Source of the DNA: Tsuneonella flava
GTDB lineage: Bacteria; Pseudomonadota; Alphaproteobacteria; Sphingomonadales; Sphingomonadaceae
Length of the DNA: 64,000 bases
Direction: 5' to 3'
Assembly: GCF_002870965.1 (NCBI RefSeq)
Contig: NZ_PHSO01000003.1
Coordinates: 124,001 to 188,000 of the forward strand
Shown here one piece after another: positions 21,971 through 31,256 of the stretch. The translations under genes and the position numbers were made by a program. How positions within the stretch are numbered: position 1 is the stretch's first letter; each line of letters starts with the position of its first letter. Under the pieces are notes generated by a model that did no database searches, was not told the DNA's origin, and worked only from the letters and a program-made list of their open reading frames with translations.

Positions 21971-24307
21971 TCAACTGCTTTTCGTATCGCCTTCGTCTGA
22001 TCCGTGTTTGAATTCGCGGGTCGGCTCCAACATCCCATCCGAAATAAACCCGATGGTCGGACGCACGGCGGCAGCACGTTTTTTCAGTTCGCCGCGCATC
22101 TTGAGATATTCGTTCTCCATCTCCGGCGTCACCGTCGCACGCGATTCCGCCAGCGCTTCGGTGAAATCCTCCGCCGTAACGCTCTCGACATCGCCACCGC
22201 CTCGCCGCAAGGCATTGAGCCCGGCACGGCGAACGATGTCTTCAAGATCGGCACCGGTAAAGCGCTCTGTCTTCCCGGCAATCACGCCCAGATCGACGTC
22301 GTCGGCCAGCGGCATATTGCGCGCATGGATACCCAAAATGCGTTCGCGGCCATCCTTGTCTGGCGTCCCGACATAGACCAGTTCGTCGAACCGGCCCGGT
22401 CGCAACAATGCAGGATCGACCAGAGTTGGCCGGTTGGTTGCGCCGATCACAACCACCGATTGCAATTCCTCCAGCCCATCCATCTCGGCGAGGATCGTAT
22501 TGACGACCCGGCCGGTAACCGCCGGCTCGCCCTGCCCCGTACCCCGCGCAGGGACGAGACTGTCGATTTCGTCGATAAAGATCACGCAAGGCGCAACCGA
22601 CCGGGCACGCTGGAACATGCGGGCGATCTGCTGTTCGCTTTCGCCGTACCATTTCGACAGCAGGTCGCTCGACTTCATCGAAATGAAGTTCGCTTCCGAT
22701 TCCTTGGCCACTGCCTTCGCCAGCAAAGTCTTGCCCGTTCCCGGCGGCCCATAGAGCAGGAAGCCCTTAGCCGCGCGAATGCCGAGCCGATGGAATGCCT
22801 CAGGATTCTTGAGCGGCAACTCGATCCCTTCGCGGAGCTGCTCGGTCGCCTTGGCCAGTCCGCCAATATCGCTCCACCCGACATTGGGCATCTGCACCAT
22901 CACTTCACGCATGGCGCTTGGCTGCACACGCTTGAGCGCAGCAAGGAAATCCTCGCGCGTGACCTGTAGCTCTTCCAACACTTCGGGCGGAACCGTGCGC
23001 TCGTCCAGATCGAGCCGAGGCATGATCCGTCGGACAGCTTCGATGGCCGCTTCGCGCGAGAGTGCAGCGATATCGGCACCGACAAAGCCATGCGTGGTAC
23101 GCGCCAGTTCGTCCAGATCGACCCTGTCGCCCAGCGGCATTCCGCGGGTATGGATCGCCAGTATCTCGCGGCGACCTTTCTCGTCTGGCACACCGATTAC
23201 GATTTCACGGTCGAAACGGCCCGGGCGACGCAGTGCTTCGTCAATGGCATCGGGGCGATTGGTCGCTGCGATGACCACGATATTGGAGCGGGACTCCAAC
23301 CCATCCATCAGAGTCAGGAGCTGTGCAACCAGTCGTTTCTCTGCCTCGCCCGCGACCCGGTCGCGTTTGGGGGCAATCGAATCGATCTCGTCAATGAAGA
23401 TGATCGCAGGTGCGGCTTTGGCTGCTTCCTCAAACACTTCGCGCAGATGCTTCTCGCTTTCGCCATAGCCCGAGCCCATGATTTCCGGGCCGTTGATGGT
23501 GAAGAAATCCGCATCGCTTTCATTTGCGACAGCCTGCGCCAAGCGGGTCTTGCCCGTGCCCGGCGGGCCGTGAAGCAACACACCTTTGGGCGGATCAACC
23601 CCCAGTCGCGTGAACAGCTCAGGATAACGCAGCGGCAACTCCACCATTTCGCGCAATTGCTGAATCGTATCGCCAATGCCGCCGACGTCGTCGTAATTCA
23701 CAACCGCACGGCCATCGCGCGGTTCTTCGAATGCAGGACGCAGTTCGACTTCGGTATTCTCGTCGATATGAACGATGCCCTTGGGGCTGGTGGACACCAC
23801 AGTCAGGCGGATCTGCGTCAGCGCATAGGCAGGCGCGTTGAACATCCGCCGCACTTCGGGCGGCATATTCTGCACCGGCTGCTGGCCAGTCGTGGCCACG
23901 ATATCGCCTGCCACCAGTGGCTTGCGGAAGAAGTTGCGCTGCAAGGCCTGCGTCGGTCCCTGCAAACGCATTTCCCGCTGTGCAGGTGCAAACACGACAC
24001 GTGTGGCCGGGCGCGATTCGGCCGAGCGAATAACGACATGTTCGCCAGACCCGGTTTCTGCATTGCCACGCTGCAACCCATCGAGCCGCACCACTTCGAG
24101 CGACTCATCCTCCGGATAAGCCGGTGCGGCAATCGCGGCCGTCGCCCGTTTGCCCACCACTTCGACGACATCGCCCTCGGTAATTCCCAGCGCCTGAAAC
24201 GCCGAACGAGGCATCCGGGCAATTCCCTGCCCAGATTCCTCCTGCCGCGCCGCCGCAACCTGTAACCTTACTGTCCTGTCGATTGTTGCCGCGCCGTCGT
24301 CAGCCAT
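21971..24307 (-). CDS. CDC48/VAT-type AAA+ ATPase with two ATPase domains
   Basis: This 778-residue homologue of archaeal VAT and eukaryotic p97 unfolds proteins with ATP. The N-terminal substrate domain shows RMPRSAFQALGITEGDVVEV (double-psi barrel) at about residues 32-51. The first AAA module has GPPGTGKTRLAQ and FIDEIDSIAPKR; the second has GPPGTGKTLLAK and FIDEIDSLVPARG. Both have the ATNRP sensor segment. ATG at 24307 follows AAAGGCGG. Bacterial CDC48-like proteins are known but scattered. The upstream 489-bp region holds a minus-strand promoter and terminator (24463-24625), so expression might be attenuated or the upstream RNA independent. Confidence 0.95.
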   Translation of the reverse strand: MADDGAATIDRTVRLQVAAARQEESGQGIARMPRSAFQALGITEGDVVEVVGKRATAAIAAPAYPEDESLEVVRLDGLQRGNAETGSGEHVVIRSAESRPATRVVFAPAQREMRLQGPTQALQRNFFRKPLVAGDIVATTGQQPVQNMPPEVRRMFNAPAYALTQIRLTVVSTSPKGIVHIDENTEVELRPAFEEPRDGRAVVNYDDVGGIGDTIQQLREMVELPLRYPELFTRLGVDPPKGVLLHGPPGTGKTRLAQAVANESDADFFTINGPEIMGSGYGESEKHLREVFEEAAKAAPAIIFIDEIDSIAPKRDRVAGEAEKRLVAQLLTLMDGLESRSNIVVIAATNRPDAIDEALRRPGRFDREIVIGVPDEKGRREILAIHTRGMPLGDRVDLDELARTTHGFVGADIAALSREAAIEAVRRIMPRLDLDERTVPPEVLEELQVTREDFLAALKRVQPSAMREVMVQMPNVGWSDIGGLAKATEQLREGIELPLKNPEAFHRLGIRAAKGFLLYGPPGTGKTLLAKAVAKESEANFISMKSSDLLSKWYGESEQQIARMFQRARSVAPCVIFIDEIDSLVPARGTGQGEPAVTGRVVNTILAEMDGLEELQSVVVIGATNRPTLVDPALLRPGRFDELVYVGTPDKDGRERILGIHARNMPLADDVDLGVIAGKTERFTGADLEDIVRRAGLNALRRGGGDVESVTAEDFTEALAESRATVTPEMENEYLKMRGELKKRAAAVRPTIGFISDGMLEPTREFKHGSDEGDTKSS

Positions 24308-24462
24308 CTGGCATCCGCCTTTCGTATAGTTCTGTCTGCCTGGCCCCAAGAATTAGGAAGCCAAACCTGCTTTGCCAATGAACGGAGAGCGATTCGGTGT
24401 CAGAAAGCCGACCGGACAGTCAAATTGGTGACGGCACCTGCAATAAAGGCCTGCAGCGGACG

Positions 24463-24591
24463 AAAAAAAGGCCCGGTGGAAAACCACCGGGCCTTGGAAG
24501 TCTTGGGAGAGGATGCCTGAAAGGCAGGGAGACATATGTCGCTCGCCGCCTTTTTGTGCAAGTGCGAAATGCTCAATCATAGTTGCATAAT
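24463..24591 (-). ncRNA. Candidate small RNA or terminated leader, with CU-rich loops
   Basis: A minus-strand promoter (TTGAAA 24625-24620, 16 bases, TATAAA 24603-24598) predicts a start near 24591. About 110-120 bases later a perfect 10-bp stem (24470-24479 with 24484-24493, loop of four) is followed by seven T, a textbook intrinsic terminator. The predicted RNA is about 128 nt. It carries two CU-rich stretches, UCUCCC and CCUCUCCC (24532-24527 and 24512-24505), flanking a small hairpin UGCCU-UUC-AGGCA. Such anti-Shine-Dalgarno loops are typical of trans-acting alphaproteobacterial sRNAs. A short frame starting at an internal ATG has no recognisable product. It lies upstream of the CDC48-like gene and could instead be its attenuated leader. 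Confidence 0.6.
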
Positions 24592-24597
24592 TTGCAA

Positions 24598-24625
24598 TTT
24601 ATAGAAATTAACAATTTAATTTCAA
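24598..24625 (-). promoter_or_regulatory. Promoter of the candidate small RNA
   Basis: Within an AT-rich block unlike the surrounding DNA, the minus strand reads TTGAAA (24625-24620), 16 bases, TATAAA (24603-24598). Both boxes are close to sigma-70 consensus. Confidence 0.55.
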
Positions 24626-24796
24626 TTGGATATTTTTCAAATGCAGAGAAATGCCCCATTGCTTTCGCTCGCTATTTTGCAGTGCACAATGAATTTCCTC
24701 GCTCAATCCTTTCGCCGTGGACTGAACTTCACACGCTGCCTGCCCGCCGCAATCAGAAGTCGTGACAGCACATAAACTGGTCGCTAAACCTGCCGC

Positions 24797-25519
24797 ATGA
24801 ACAAGCTCTATCCTTCTGCCGCAGCCGCGCTCGACGGCATTCTGACCAACGACATGGTGATTGCCAGCGGGGGCTTCGGCCTCTGCGGGATACCGGAAAG
24901 ATTGCTCGATGCGATCCGCGATTCAGGGGTAACCGGGCTCACGTTCGCCAGCAACAATGCCGGGATCGATAACGAAGGTATCGGCAAACTCCTCCGCACC
25001 AAGCAAGTGAAGAAAATGATCAGTTCCTATGTTGGTGAAAACAAGGAATTCGAACGCCAATTCCTCTCCGGAGAGCTGGAGGTGGAATTCTCTCCGCAAG
25101 GTACACTGGCCGAACGGATGCGTGCTGGCGGTGCGGGCATTCCCGGATTTTACACCAAGACCGGCGTCGGCACTCAGGTGGCGGAAGGCAAGGAAGTAAA
25201 ACAGTTCCCCAACCGTGACGGGGAAATGGAAGACTACATTCTCGAACGCGGCATTTTTGCCGACCTGTCGATCGTTAAAGCGTGGAAGGCCGACGAAACC
25301 GGCAATCTCGTGTTCCGCAAGACAGCCCGCAATTTCAACCTGCCCGCTGCCACTTGCGGCAAAGTCTGCATCGTCGAAGTCGAAGAAGTCGTGCCGGTCG
25401 GCGCGCTCGATCCCGATGCGATCCATCTGCCGGGGGTATATGTTCAGCGCCTGATTGTCGGCGCGCCCTACGACAAGAAAATCGAATTCCGTACCGTGCG
25501 CGAGCGGGAGACGGCGTGA
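24797..25519 (+). CDS. scoA: 3-oxoacid (succinyl-CoA) CoA-transferase subunit A
   Basis: This 240-residue alpha subunit of family I CoA-transferase activates acetoacetate with succinyl-CoA. The signature NDMVIASGGFGLCGIPE is near the start, followed by NNAGIDNEGIGKLL and the conserved GAGIPGFYTKTGVGT. Usual length. It needs scoB as partner; here scoB lies 897 bases downstream with a lipoprotein gene in between. The trio is probably one operon, since spacing is 40 and 11 bases. Confidence 0.95.
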   Translation: MNKLYPSAAAALDGILTNDMVIASGGFGLCGIPERLLDAIRDSGVTGLTFASNNAGIDNEGIGKLLRTKQVKKMISSYVGENKEFERQFLSGELEVEFSPQGTLAERMRAGGAGIPGFYTKTGVGTQVAEGKEVKQFPNRDGEMEDYILERGIFADLSIVKAWKADETGNLVFRKTARNFNLPAATCGKVCIVEVEEVVPVGALDPDAIHLPGVYVQRLIVGAPYDKKIEFRTVRERETA

Positions 25520-25559
25520 CCGATGTCGACTTCGTCGGTTTTATAGGGGACGCATCGGC

Positions 25560-26405
25560 TTGATTCGTCCGTTTGCTCCAATCGTTGCTACTGTGATGGC
25601 AAGCTGCGCGCTGTCCGGTTGCGTTGCCGCTGTCGTGCCAGCAATGGCAGGGGGCGCCCTTCTGCGCCAGCGGATGGCCAATGCAGAAGAACGGAAAGAC
25701 GCGCAAGCTACGCCTGCCGCCTCCACTGGGGACGCCATTCGTGCGCCGTCCACCGTCGACACCGCCCCCGCGACGGAAGAAGGCGGCGAAAGCATTGCCG
25801 CGATAATCGAGGGTCCGCTACCGCCCCCTTCCGGCGCGCCAACGTCCATCAGGCCCGAAGCCTATGCCGATCTATATGCCTTTGCGAACAAGGCAGGCAC
25901 CACTCCGCCCGTCGGAACTGTGCGCCATTCGGCGATACTGGCCGATTCCGGAATGCTGGATGCCACGACCGCCGAATGCTCGATTCATCCGGCGGCAGTC
26001 CTGATCGATCTCGATCCCGCCGGTACTTTGCTAGACTCAGGCACCGACCCGCACGCCGACCCGGCCTTGGCCGATCGCCTGGCTGCTTTGCGGAGCGAAG
26101 ATATCACAATTGGCTGGATTTCCGGCAATACTGCCGATCGGGCAGGCGAGATCCGCCGTGCCCTCGTATCCACCGGGCTCGATCCTGACGGCCACGATCC
26201 GCTGATTCTGCTGCGCTATCCCGACGATCGTAAGCAAACACGCCGCGCCGATTTTGCGAAGGAATATTGCGTCGTCGCCATCGCAGGTGACGAGCGCGCC
26301 GACTTCGACGAATTGTACAAATATCTCAAGGATCCCTCTGCTGCCTTGTCGCTTGAACCGCTGCTTGGCAAAGGCTGGTTCCTGATCCCCCAACCGCTGA
26401 CCTGA
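25560..26405 (+). CDS. HAD-motif lipoprotein encoded between scoA and scoB
   Basis: With a TTG start at 25560 the product (281 residues) begins [20 protein letters not shown], a good lipoprotein signal with lipobox LSGC; the internal ATG at 25593 would remove it. A low-complexity linker (residues about 45-100) leads to a domain with HAD-like motifs in order: [13 protein letters not shown] (motif I), ITIGWISGN (motif II), a Lys-containing DDRKQTRRA, and [12 protein letters not shown] (motif IV). It resembles lipoprotein acid phosphatases of the P4 type, but motif I has Pro-Ala where DxDxT/V is usual. Function in the ketone-body operon is unknown. Confidence 0.75.
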   Translation: MIRPFAPIVATVMASCALSGCVAAVVPAMAGGALLRQRMANAEERKDAQATPAASTGDAIRAPSTVDTAPATEEGGESIAAIIEGPLPPPSGAPTSIRPEAYADLYAFANKAGTTPPVGTVRHSAILADSGMLDATTAECSIHPAAVLIDLDPAGTLLDSGTDPHADPALADRLAALRSEDITIGWISGNTADRAGEIRRALVSTGLDPDGHDPLILLRYPDDRKQTRRADFAKEYCVVAIAGDERADFDELYKYLKDPSAALSLEPLLGKGWFLIPQPLT

Positions 26406-26416
26406 AGGACGATCTG

Positions 26417-27052
26417 ATGCCCTGGACCCGAGACGAAATGGCCGCCCGTGCCGCGCAAGAGCTGGAGGACGGCTTCTATGTCAACCTCGGTATTGGCATC
26501 CCGACGCTGGTGGCAAACCACATCCCCGACGGGATGGACGTAACATTGCAGAGCGAAAACGGAATGCTCGGCATCGGCCCGTTCCCCTATGAAGACGAGG
26601 TCGATCCCGATCTGATCAACGCAGGCAAGCAGACCATCAGCGAACTGCCACGGAGCGTCTATTTCGACAGCGCTGCCAGCTTTGCGATGATCCGGGGCGG
26701 GCACATTGACCTGACTGTGCTCGGCGCGATGGAAGTGTCCGAAAACGGCGACATCGCCAACTGGATGATTCCCGGCAAGATGATCAAGGGAATGGGCGGG
26801 GCGATGGATCTTGTCGCCGGGGTGAAGAAAATCATCGTAGTGATGGAACACACCAGTAAATCAGGCGCGCCCAAATTCCTTCCCGAATGCGATCTGCCGC
26901 TGACCGGTTGCAACGTGGTGGACATGATTATCACCGATCTGGCCGTGTTCCGGCGGCCCGACCATTCCAGCCCGTTCAAGCTGCTGGAGCTTGCGCCAGG
27001 GGTAACCGCAGACGAAGTCGCGGCCAAAACCACTGCTCATTACGTAACCTGA
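26417..27052 (+). CDS. scoB: 3-oxoacid (succinyl-CoA) CoA-transferase subunit B
   Basis: This 211-residue beta subunit has the family I signature [18 protein letters not shown] and the catalytic glutamate in [12 protein letters not shown], which carries the covalent CoA thioester. [20 protein letters not shown] is also conserved. SD AAGGACGATCTG precedes the ATG. It starts 11 bases after the HAD lipoprotein gene. Confidence 0.95.
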   Translation: MPWTRDEMAARAAQELEDGFYVNLGIGIPTLVANHIPDGMDVTLQSENGMLGIGPFPYEDEVDPDLINAGKQTISELPRSVYFDSAASFAMIRGGHIDLTVLGAMEVSENGDIANWMIPGKMIKGMGGAMDLVAGVKKIIVVMEHTSKSGAPKFLPECDLPLTGCNVVDMIITDLAVFRRPDHSSPFKLLELAPGVTADEVAAKTTAHYVT

Positions 27053-27119
27053 CCGCGAACGGACGGAGATATCGCAACTGCGCCGATCATCCCCATCGCT
27101 CGCACTAGGGCTGCTGACA

Positions 27120-28340
27120 ATGATCGGCACGATCGGTTTTATCGACCGGATCGTAGTCAACGCACTGGTCGAACCGCTCAAGGCCGAATTCCAGCTCAGC
27201 GATGCAGAGATCGGGCTGCTCGGTTTTGCCTATGCCGCGCTGAATATCCTGCTGGGGGTGGCTATCGCACGCATGGCCGAGCGGCGACGGCGGCTGAGTT
27301 TTACCGTCGTCGGCACTCTGGCCTGGTCGGTTGCGGCCGCCGCCTGCGGTTTTGTGACCAACTGGGCTCAGCTGCTGATGGCACGCATTGCTGTGGGCGT
27401 GGGCGAAGCAGTCGGTCTGCCTGCCAACCAGTCGGTGATCGCCGACTATTTTCCACCCGAACGGCGCGCATCGGCAATGTCGGTGTTGTTGCTCTCCCCC
27501 CCTCTTGGTGCGTTTATCGGGCTGGCCGGTGGGGCATTCGTCGCGCAAACGTGGGGATGGCGGATGGCATTCATCGTAACCGCAGCGCCGGGCCTGTTGC
27601 TGGCATTGCTCGTCTGGCTGTTCATCAAGGAACCTCCACGCGGCCAGTACGACAAAGTGACAGACGACACCGTCCCGCCGATCAGTGCTGTCGTCCGCCG
27701 TTTTGCCGAACTGCCCAGCGCGCGTCATCTGGTGGCCGGATCGGCGCTCGCATCGCTGGTCGGTTTCGGGCTGACAGCTTTCTTCGCCGCGCTGCTGATG
27801 CGGCGGTTCGATATCCCATTGGCGCAGGCGGGCCTCTATGCCGGGCTCATCGCCAGCTTGCCCGCCAGCCTGTCGGTCCTCACCGGCGGCGCGCTGGCCG
27901 ACCGACTGGCAGCGCGAATCCCATCCTCTTACGCGATTGTCCCGGCAATCAGCCTCGCGATAGCCGCACCGTTGTATTGCATCGGCATAACCCGAAGCGA
28001 TCTGTGGCTGCTGATCGTGCTGGTCGCCCTTTCGACCATGCTACAGTTCATGTATCTGGGAATGACCTTCGGCACATTGCAAAACATGATGCATCCGCGG
28101 ATGCGGGCGACAGCCAATGCTCTGCTGAATATCGTCTTCGGGTTCGCAGGTGGCATCGGGCCAGTGATAGTCGGCGCGATCAGCGACCGTCTGGCTAGCG
28201 ACGGAATGGCGGCAGGCCCGGCCCTGTCACTGGCGATGGCAGGTACGGCCATGCTCTACTGGTGGGCCGCCGCTCACTATGGCATCGCTGCCCGCACAGT
28301 TGCCAGCGATCTGGCGACCGTGCGTGAGGGACGGATTTAA
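27120..28340 (+). CDS. Major facilitator superfamily transporter
   Basis: This protein of at least 406 residues has about 12 membrane helices. It has the Spinster-like pattern GFIDRIVVNALVEPLKAEFQ, motif A-like ARMAERRRR after helix 2, and GRxxxG-like VGVGEAVGLPANQSV; it resembles carriers for hydrophobic or organic-acid substrates. The substrate is unknown. The only ATG (27120) cuts into the first helix; in frame upstream, a CTG at 27078 sits nine bases after the SD CGGAG and would restore RRSSPSLALGLLT, so the true start is probably upstream and non-standard. It may belong to the sco operon (68 bases after scoB) and converges on metK with a four-base gap. Confidence 0.88.
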   Translation: MIGTIGFIDRIVVNALVEPLKAEFQLSDAEIGLLGFAYAALNILLGVAIARMAERRRRLSFTVVGTLAWSVAAAACGFVTNWAQLLMARIAVGVGEAVGLPANQSVIADYFPPERRASAMSVLLLSPPLGAFIGLAGGAFVAQTWGWRMAFIVTAAPGLLLALLVWLFIKEPPRGQYDKVTDDTVPPISAVVRRFAELPSARHLVAGSALASLVGFGLTAFFAALLMRRFDIPLAQAGLYAGLIASLPASLSVLTGGALADRLAARIPSSYAIVPAISLAIAAPLYCIGITRSDLWLLIVLVALSTMLQFMYLGMTFGTLQNMMHPRMRATANALLNIVFGFAGGIGPVIVGAISDRLASDGMAAGPALSLAMAGTAMLYWWAAAHYGIAARTVASDLATVREGRI

Positions 28341-28344
28341 CCGA

Positions 28345-29559
28345 TCAGGCGACTGCTTCGCGCAAGTCGGCCGCCAGATCGGTTTTCTCCCACGGGAATG
28401 CATCACCTGCCGCAATCCGGCCGAAGTGGCCATAGGCCGCACTCTGGCGATAGATCGGCTTGTTCAGGTGCAACCCTTCACGAATGCCACGCGGGGTCAG
28501 ACCGCCCAGCTTGCGCGCGGCCACCTGCCGGATCGCTTCTTCCAGCTTCTCGTCAGCAACGGTGCCGGTGCCATGCGTATCGACATAGAGCGACAGCGGT
28601 TCCGACACGCCAATCGCGTAGGCGACCTGGATCGTGCAGCGTTTCGCCAGACCAGCGGCAACGATGTTTTTCGCCAGATAGCGGGTGACATAGGCAGCCG
28701 AACGATCGACCTTAGTGGGATCTTTGCCCGAAAACGCGCCACCGCCATGCGGGGCAGCGCCACCATATGTATCGACAATGATCTTGCGCCCGGTCAGCCC
28801 GGCATCGCCGTCCGGCCCACCGATCTCGAACTTGCCAGTAGGGTTTATGTGCCACCGCGTTGCGTCTGACAGGAACCCTTCGGGCAGGATTTCTCCGACC
28901 ACTTTCTTCACGTAAGCCTTAAGTTCGGCTTCTTTCTCACCCTCGTGATAGCCGGGCGCGTGCTGCGTGCTGACGACAACCGCGGTGCAGGCCACCGGCT
29001 TGCCGTTTTCGTACTTCAGCGTGACCTGGCTCTTGCTATCGGGTTCGAGGAACGGTGCCGCGCCGCTCTTGCGATCGGCCGCAAGCCGCTGCAGAATCTT
29101 GTGACTGTAATCGAGCGTAGCAGGCATCAGGTCGGGCGTTTCGTCGCATGCGAAGCCGAACATGATCCCCTGATCGCCCGCGCCTTCATCCTTGTTGCCG
29201 CTGGCATCAACACCTTGCGCGATATGATCGCTCTGCGCGTGGAGATAGTTCTCGAATTCGAACGTTTCCCAATGGAAGCCCGATTGTTCGTAACCGATTT
29301 CCTTCACGACATTGCGAACGGTGCGCTCAATCTCTTCCAGCGCACCATCGACCCACGCGCCATTTTCGAACACGCCCTTGCAGCGGATTTCCCCGGCAAG
29401 AACCACGCGCTGTGTCGTCGTCAGCGTTTCGCAAGCGACGCGGGCCTGATCGTCTTTCGACAGAAACAGATCGACGATAGCGTCCGAAATCTGGTCGGAA
29501 ACTTTGTCGGGGTGCCCTTCGGAAACGCTTTCCGAAGTGAACAGGTAATCAGCGCGCAT
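28345..29559 (-). CDS. metK: S-adenosylmethionine synthetase
   Basis: This 404-residue enzyme makes SAM from methionine and [23 protein letters not shown] is the ATP-binding start, [12 protein letters not shown] and [16 protein letters not shown] the other signatures. ATG at 29559 is chosen by homology; the open frame upstream crosses the leader. The leader holds a strong inverted repeat (29573-29594), probably a regulator site. No SAM riboswitch is apparent. It converges on the MFS gene with four bases between stop codons and no terminator. Confidence 0.98.
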   Translation of the reverse strand: MRADYLFTSESVSEGHPDKVSDQISDAIVDLFLSKDDQARVACETLTTTQRVVLAGEIRCKGVFENGAWVDGALEEIERTVRNVVKEIGYEQSGFHWETFEFENYLHAQSDHIAQGVDASGNKDEGAGDQGIMFGFACDETPDLMPATLDYSHKILQRLAADRKSGAAPFLEPDSKSQVTLKYENGKPVACTAVVVSTQHAPGYHEGEKEAELKAYVKKVVGEILPEGFLSDATRWHINPTGKFEIGGPDGDAGLTGRKIIVDTYGGAAPHGGGAFSGKDPTKVDRSAAYVTRYLAKNIVAAGLAKRCTIQVAYAIGVSEPLSLYVDTHGTGTVADEKLEEAIRQVAARKLGGLTPRGIREGLHLNKPIYRQSAAYGHFGRIAAGDAFPWEKTDLAADLREAVA

Positions 29560-29572
29560 CGAATTCAGTCCT

Positions 29573-29594
29573 GATATAAAGACAGCTTTATGTC
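29573..29594 (-). promoter_or_regulatory. Inverted repeat in the metK leader, probable SAH/SAM-responsive operator
   Basis: GATATAAAG (29573-29581), four bases, CTTTATGTC (29586-29594): 8 of 9 positions are complementary. It lies 14 bases before the metK start and 21 after the lnt stop. ArsR-family regulators SahR and SamR control metK in Proteobacteria through AT-rich palindromes of this general size; that link is inference. As RNA it could form a short hairpin, but without a T-run. Confidence 0.6.
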
Positions 29595-29614
29595 TGCAAA
29601 TAACCCGCGCAGCA

Positions 29615-31237
29615 CTAGCGGGCGCGACGCCGGGTTGCAAGCAATGACGCGGCCAGCAGCAGCACCGCCCAGCCAAGCGGCAACAGATTGCCCAGTCGTG
29701 CAAACAGCGTTGGCGCAAGCGCTTGTGGGACAAGCCCGTCGATGCGTCCGGGCCGGTGTGCGGGCATCGTGTTACGGACCACACCGTGCGCGTCGATTAC
29801 CCCGCTGATTCCGGTAGTGGTCGCACGCAGAACGGGCAGACCTTCCTCAATCGCGCGCATCCGCGCCTGAGCGAAGTGCTGCGGCGGGCCAAACGCACCG
29901 AACCAGCCATCGTTGGATGGGGTAAAGATATAATCGGGGCGATGGGCGGGATCGACCACTTCCCCGCTGAAAGTGATTTCGTAACAGATCTGTATCCCGG
30001 CCTGACCCCATGCACCCAGATCAAGCGTCCGCGGGCCGGGGCCGGGGTTGAAGTCAATCGATCCGGCAACCAGCCGCCGGAAGCCCAACGGTTCGAGCAG
30101 CCAGGGCAACGCCAGATATTCGCCGTAAGGGACAAGGTGTGCTTTGGCATAGGAGCCCGCGAACTGGCCCTTTGCATTCAACGCGGTGACGACATTATAG
30201 GCACCGACAGCGCGGGCATCGGGCGCACCCGGTTTATCGATCTCCAGATCGACAGCTCCGGTCATCAGGAGGCTGCCCGGTCCGATCGCCCGTCCGATCC
30301 GCGCACGGGCGAATGCGGGATCGGCCCCAGCAGTCGTCGCGTCATAATATCGCTGCGGATACCCGTCCCGCAGATAGTCGGGCAGGCCGGATTCAGGCCA
30401 CAGCACCAGCCGCCGTCCTTTGTCTTGCCGGGGCATGGTAAGCTGCTCAAGCTCTTGAAACTGCGCTTCGTACTGGCGCGGATCGTTCAGTTCTTCCTGC
30501 GTGAAGTCGGGCTGTACCAGCGTATATTCCAACGTACCGGGGTTCGCCGCCGGACCGGGCAGATACATCCCCACTGCGAGGAGTACAAAGACCGCCACGG
30601 CCCGCCACCATGCCCGTGCAATCAGCAACCAGCCGATCCCTCCGGCGACCAACACCGCCAGTCCCGACAGGCCATATGTACCCAGCCAGGGCAGCAGCGC
30701 GGCGATCCCCGGCCGGTCGAACCCACCGAGGAAAACGAGACCGAACGGATCCCAGGCATATCCGGTGAAGACCCAGCTTTTCAGCCACTCCGCCACGATC
30801 CAGCACCCGGCCAGTGCAAACGCCACCGGCAAAGGGCGCTGCCCGCCAATCGCGCGCGCCGCACCGGCAGCAAGTGCCGGATACACCGCCAGATACAGCG
30901 ACAGCAGCGGCACCGCCGCCCAGCCCATCGCAGGCGACATCGCCGCCTGATAGGTGAATGCAGTCGCGATCCAGTTATTCGCAAACGTATAGTGTGCGAC
31001 ACCGAAGAGCCAGCCAATCAACATGGCGCGCCGCCAGTCCGGCGCTTGCGCCACCAGCACAGCGAAGCCCGCCATGCCCAACAGCGCGAGCGGCCAGAGA
31101 TTGAGGGGCGGAAAACCCAGCGCAGCGACCAGCCCGGCGGCCATCACGACAATGCGCGGATGCGCCGCCAGCCAGTGGCCAAAAGGGGCTATCCCGCCCG
31201 AAACACGCCCTTGCGAAAGGGCGACGCGATCCTGCAC
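29615..31237 (-). CDS. lnt: Apolipoprotein N-acyltransferase
   Basis: This 540-residue inner-membrane enzyme completes lipoprotein maturation by N-acylation. There are five to six N-terminal membrane helices, then a nitrilase-like domain with the catalytic Glu in [13 protein letters not shown], Lys in [14 protein letters not shown] and Cys in IQICYEITF, then a C-terminal helix. GTG start at 31237, with GAGGGCGCC before it. It sits between DUF4167 (20 bases upstream) and metK. The many lipoproteins in this window depend on it. Confidence 0.97.
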   Translation of the reverse strand: MQDRVALSQGRVSGGIAPFGHWLAAHPRIVVMAAGLVAALGFPPLNLWPLALLGMAGFAVLVAQAPDWRRAMLIGWLFGVAHYTFANNWIATAFTYQAAMSPAMGWAAVPLLSLYLAVYPALAAGAARAIGGQRPLPVAFALAGCWIVAEWLKSWVFTGYAWDPFGLVFLGGFDRPGIAALLPWLGTYGLSGLAVLVAGGIGWLLIARAWWRAVAVFVLLAVGMYLPGPAANPGTLEYTLVQPDFTQEELNDPRQYEAQFQELEQLTMPRQDKGRRLVLWPESGLPDYLRDGYPQRYYDATTAGADPAFARARIGRAIGPGSLLMTGAVDLEIDKPGAPDARAVGAYNVVTALNAKGQFAGSYAKAHLVPYGEYLALPWLLEPLGFRRLVAGSIDFNPGPGPRTLDLGAWGQAGIQICYEITFSGEVVDPAHRPDYIFTPSNDGWFGAFGPPQHFAQARMRAIEEGLPVLRATTTGISGVIDAHGVVRNTMPAHRPGRIDGLVPQALAPTLFARLGNLLPLGWAVLLLAASLLATRRRAR

Positions 31238-31256
31238 GGCGCCCTCCCGATGTCCG

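Noticed and set aside
24353-24580. 75-codon minus-strand frame over the sRNA candidate
   Set aside because: It runs through the terminator hairpin and has no known domain; the RNA interpretation fits better.
29560-29614. SAM riboswitch before metK
   Set aside because: The leader between lnt and metK is only 55 bases and shows one short AT dyad, not the conserved core of any SAM riboswitch class I can recall.
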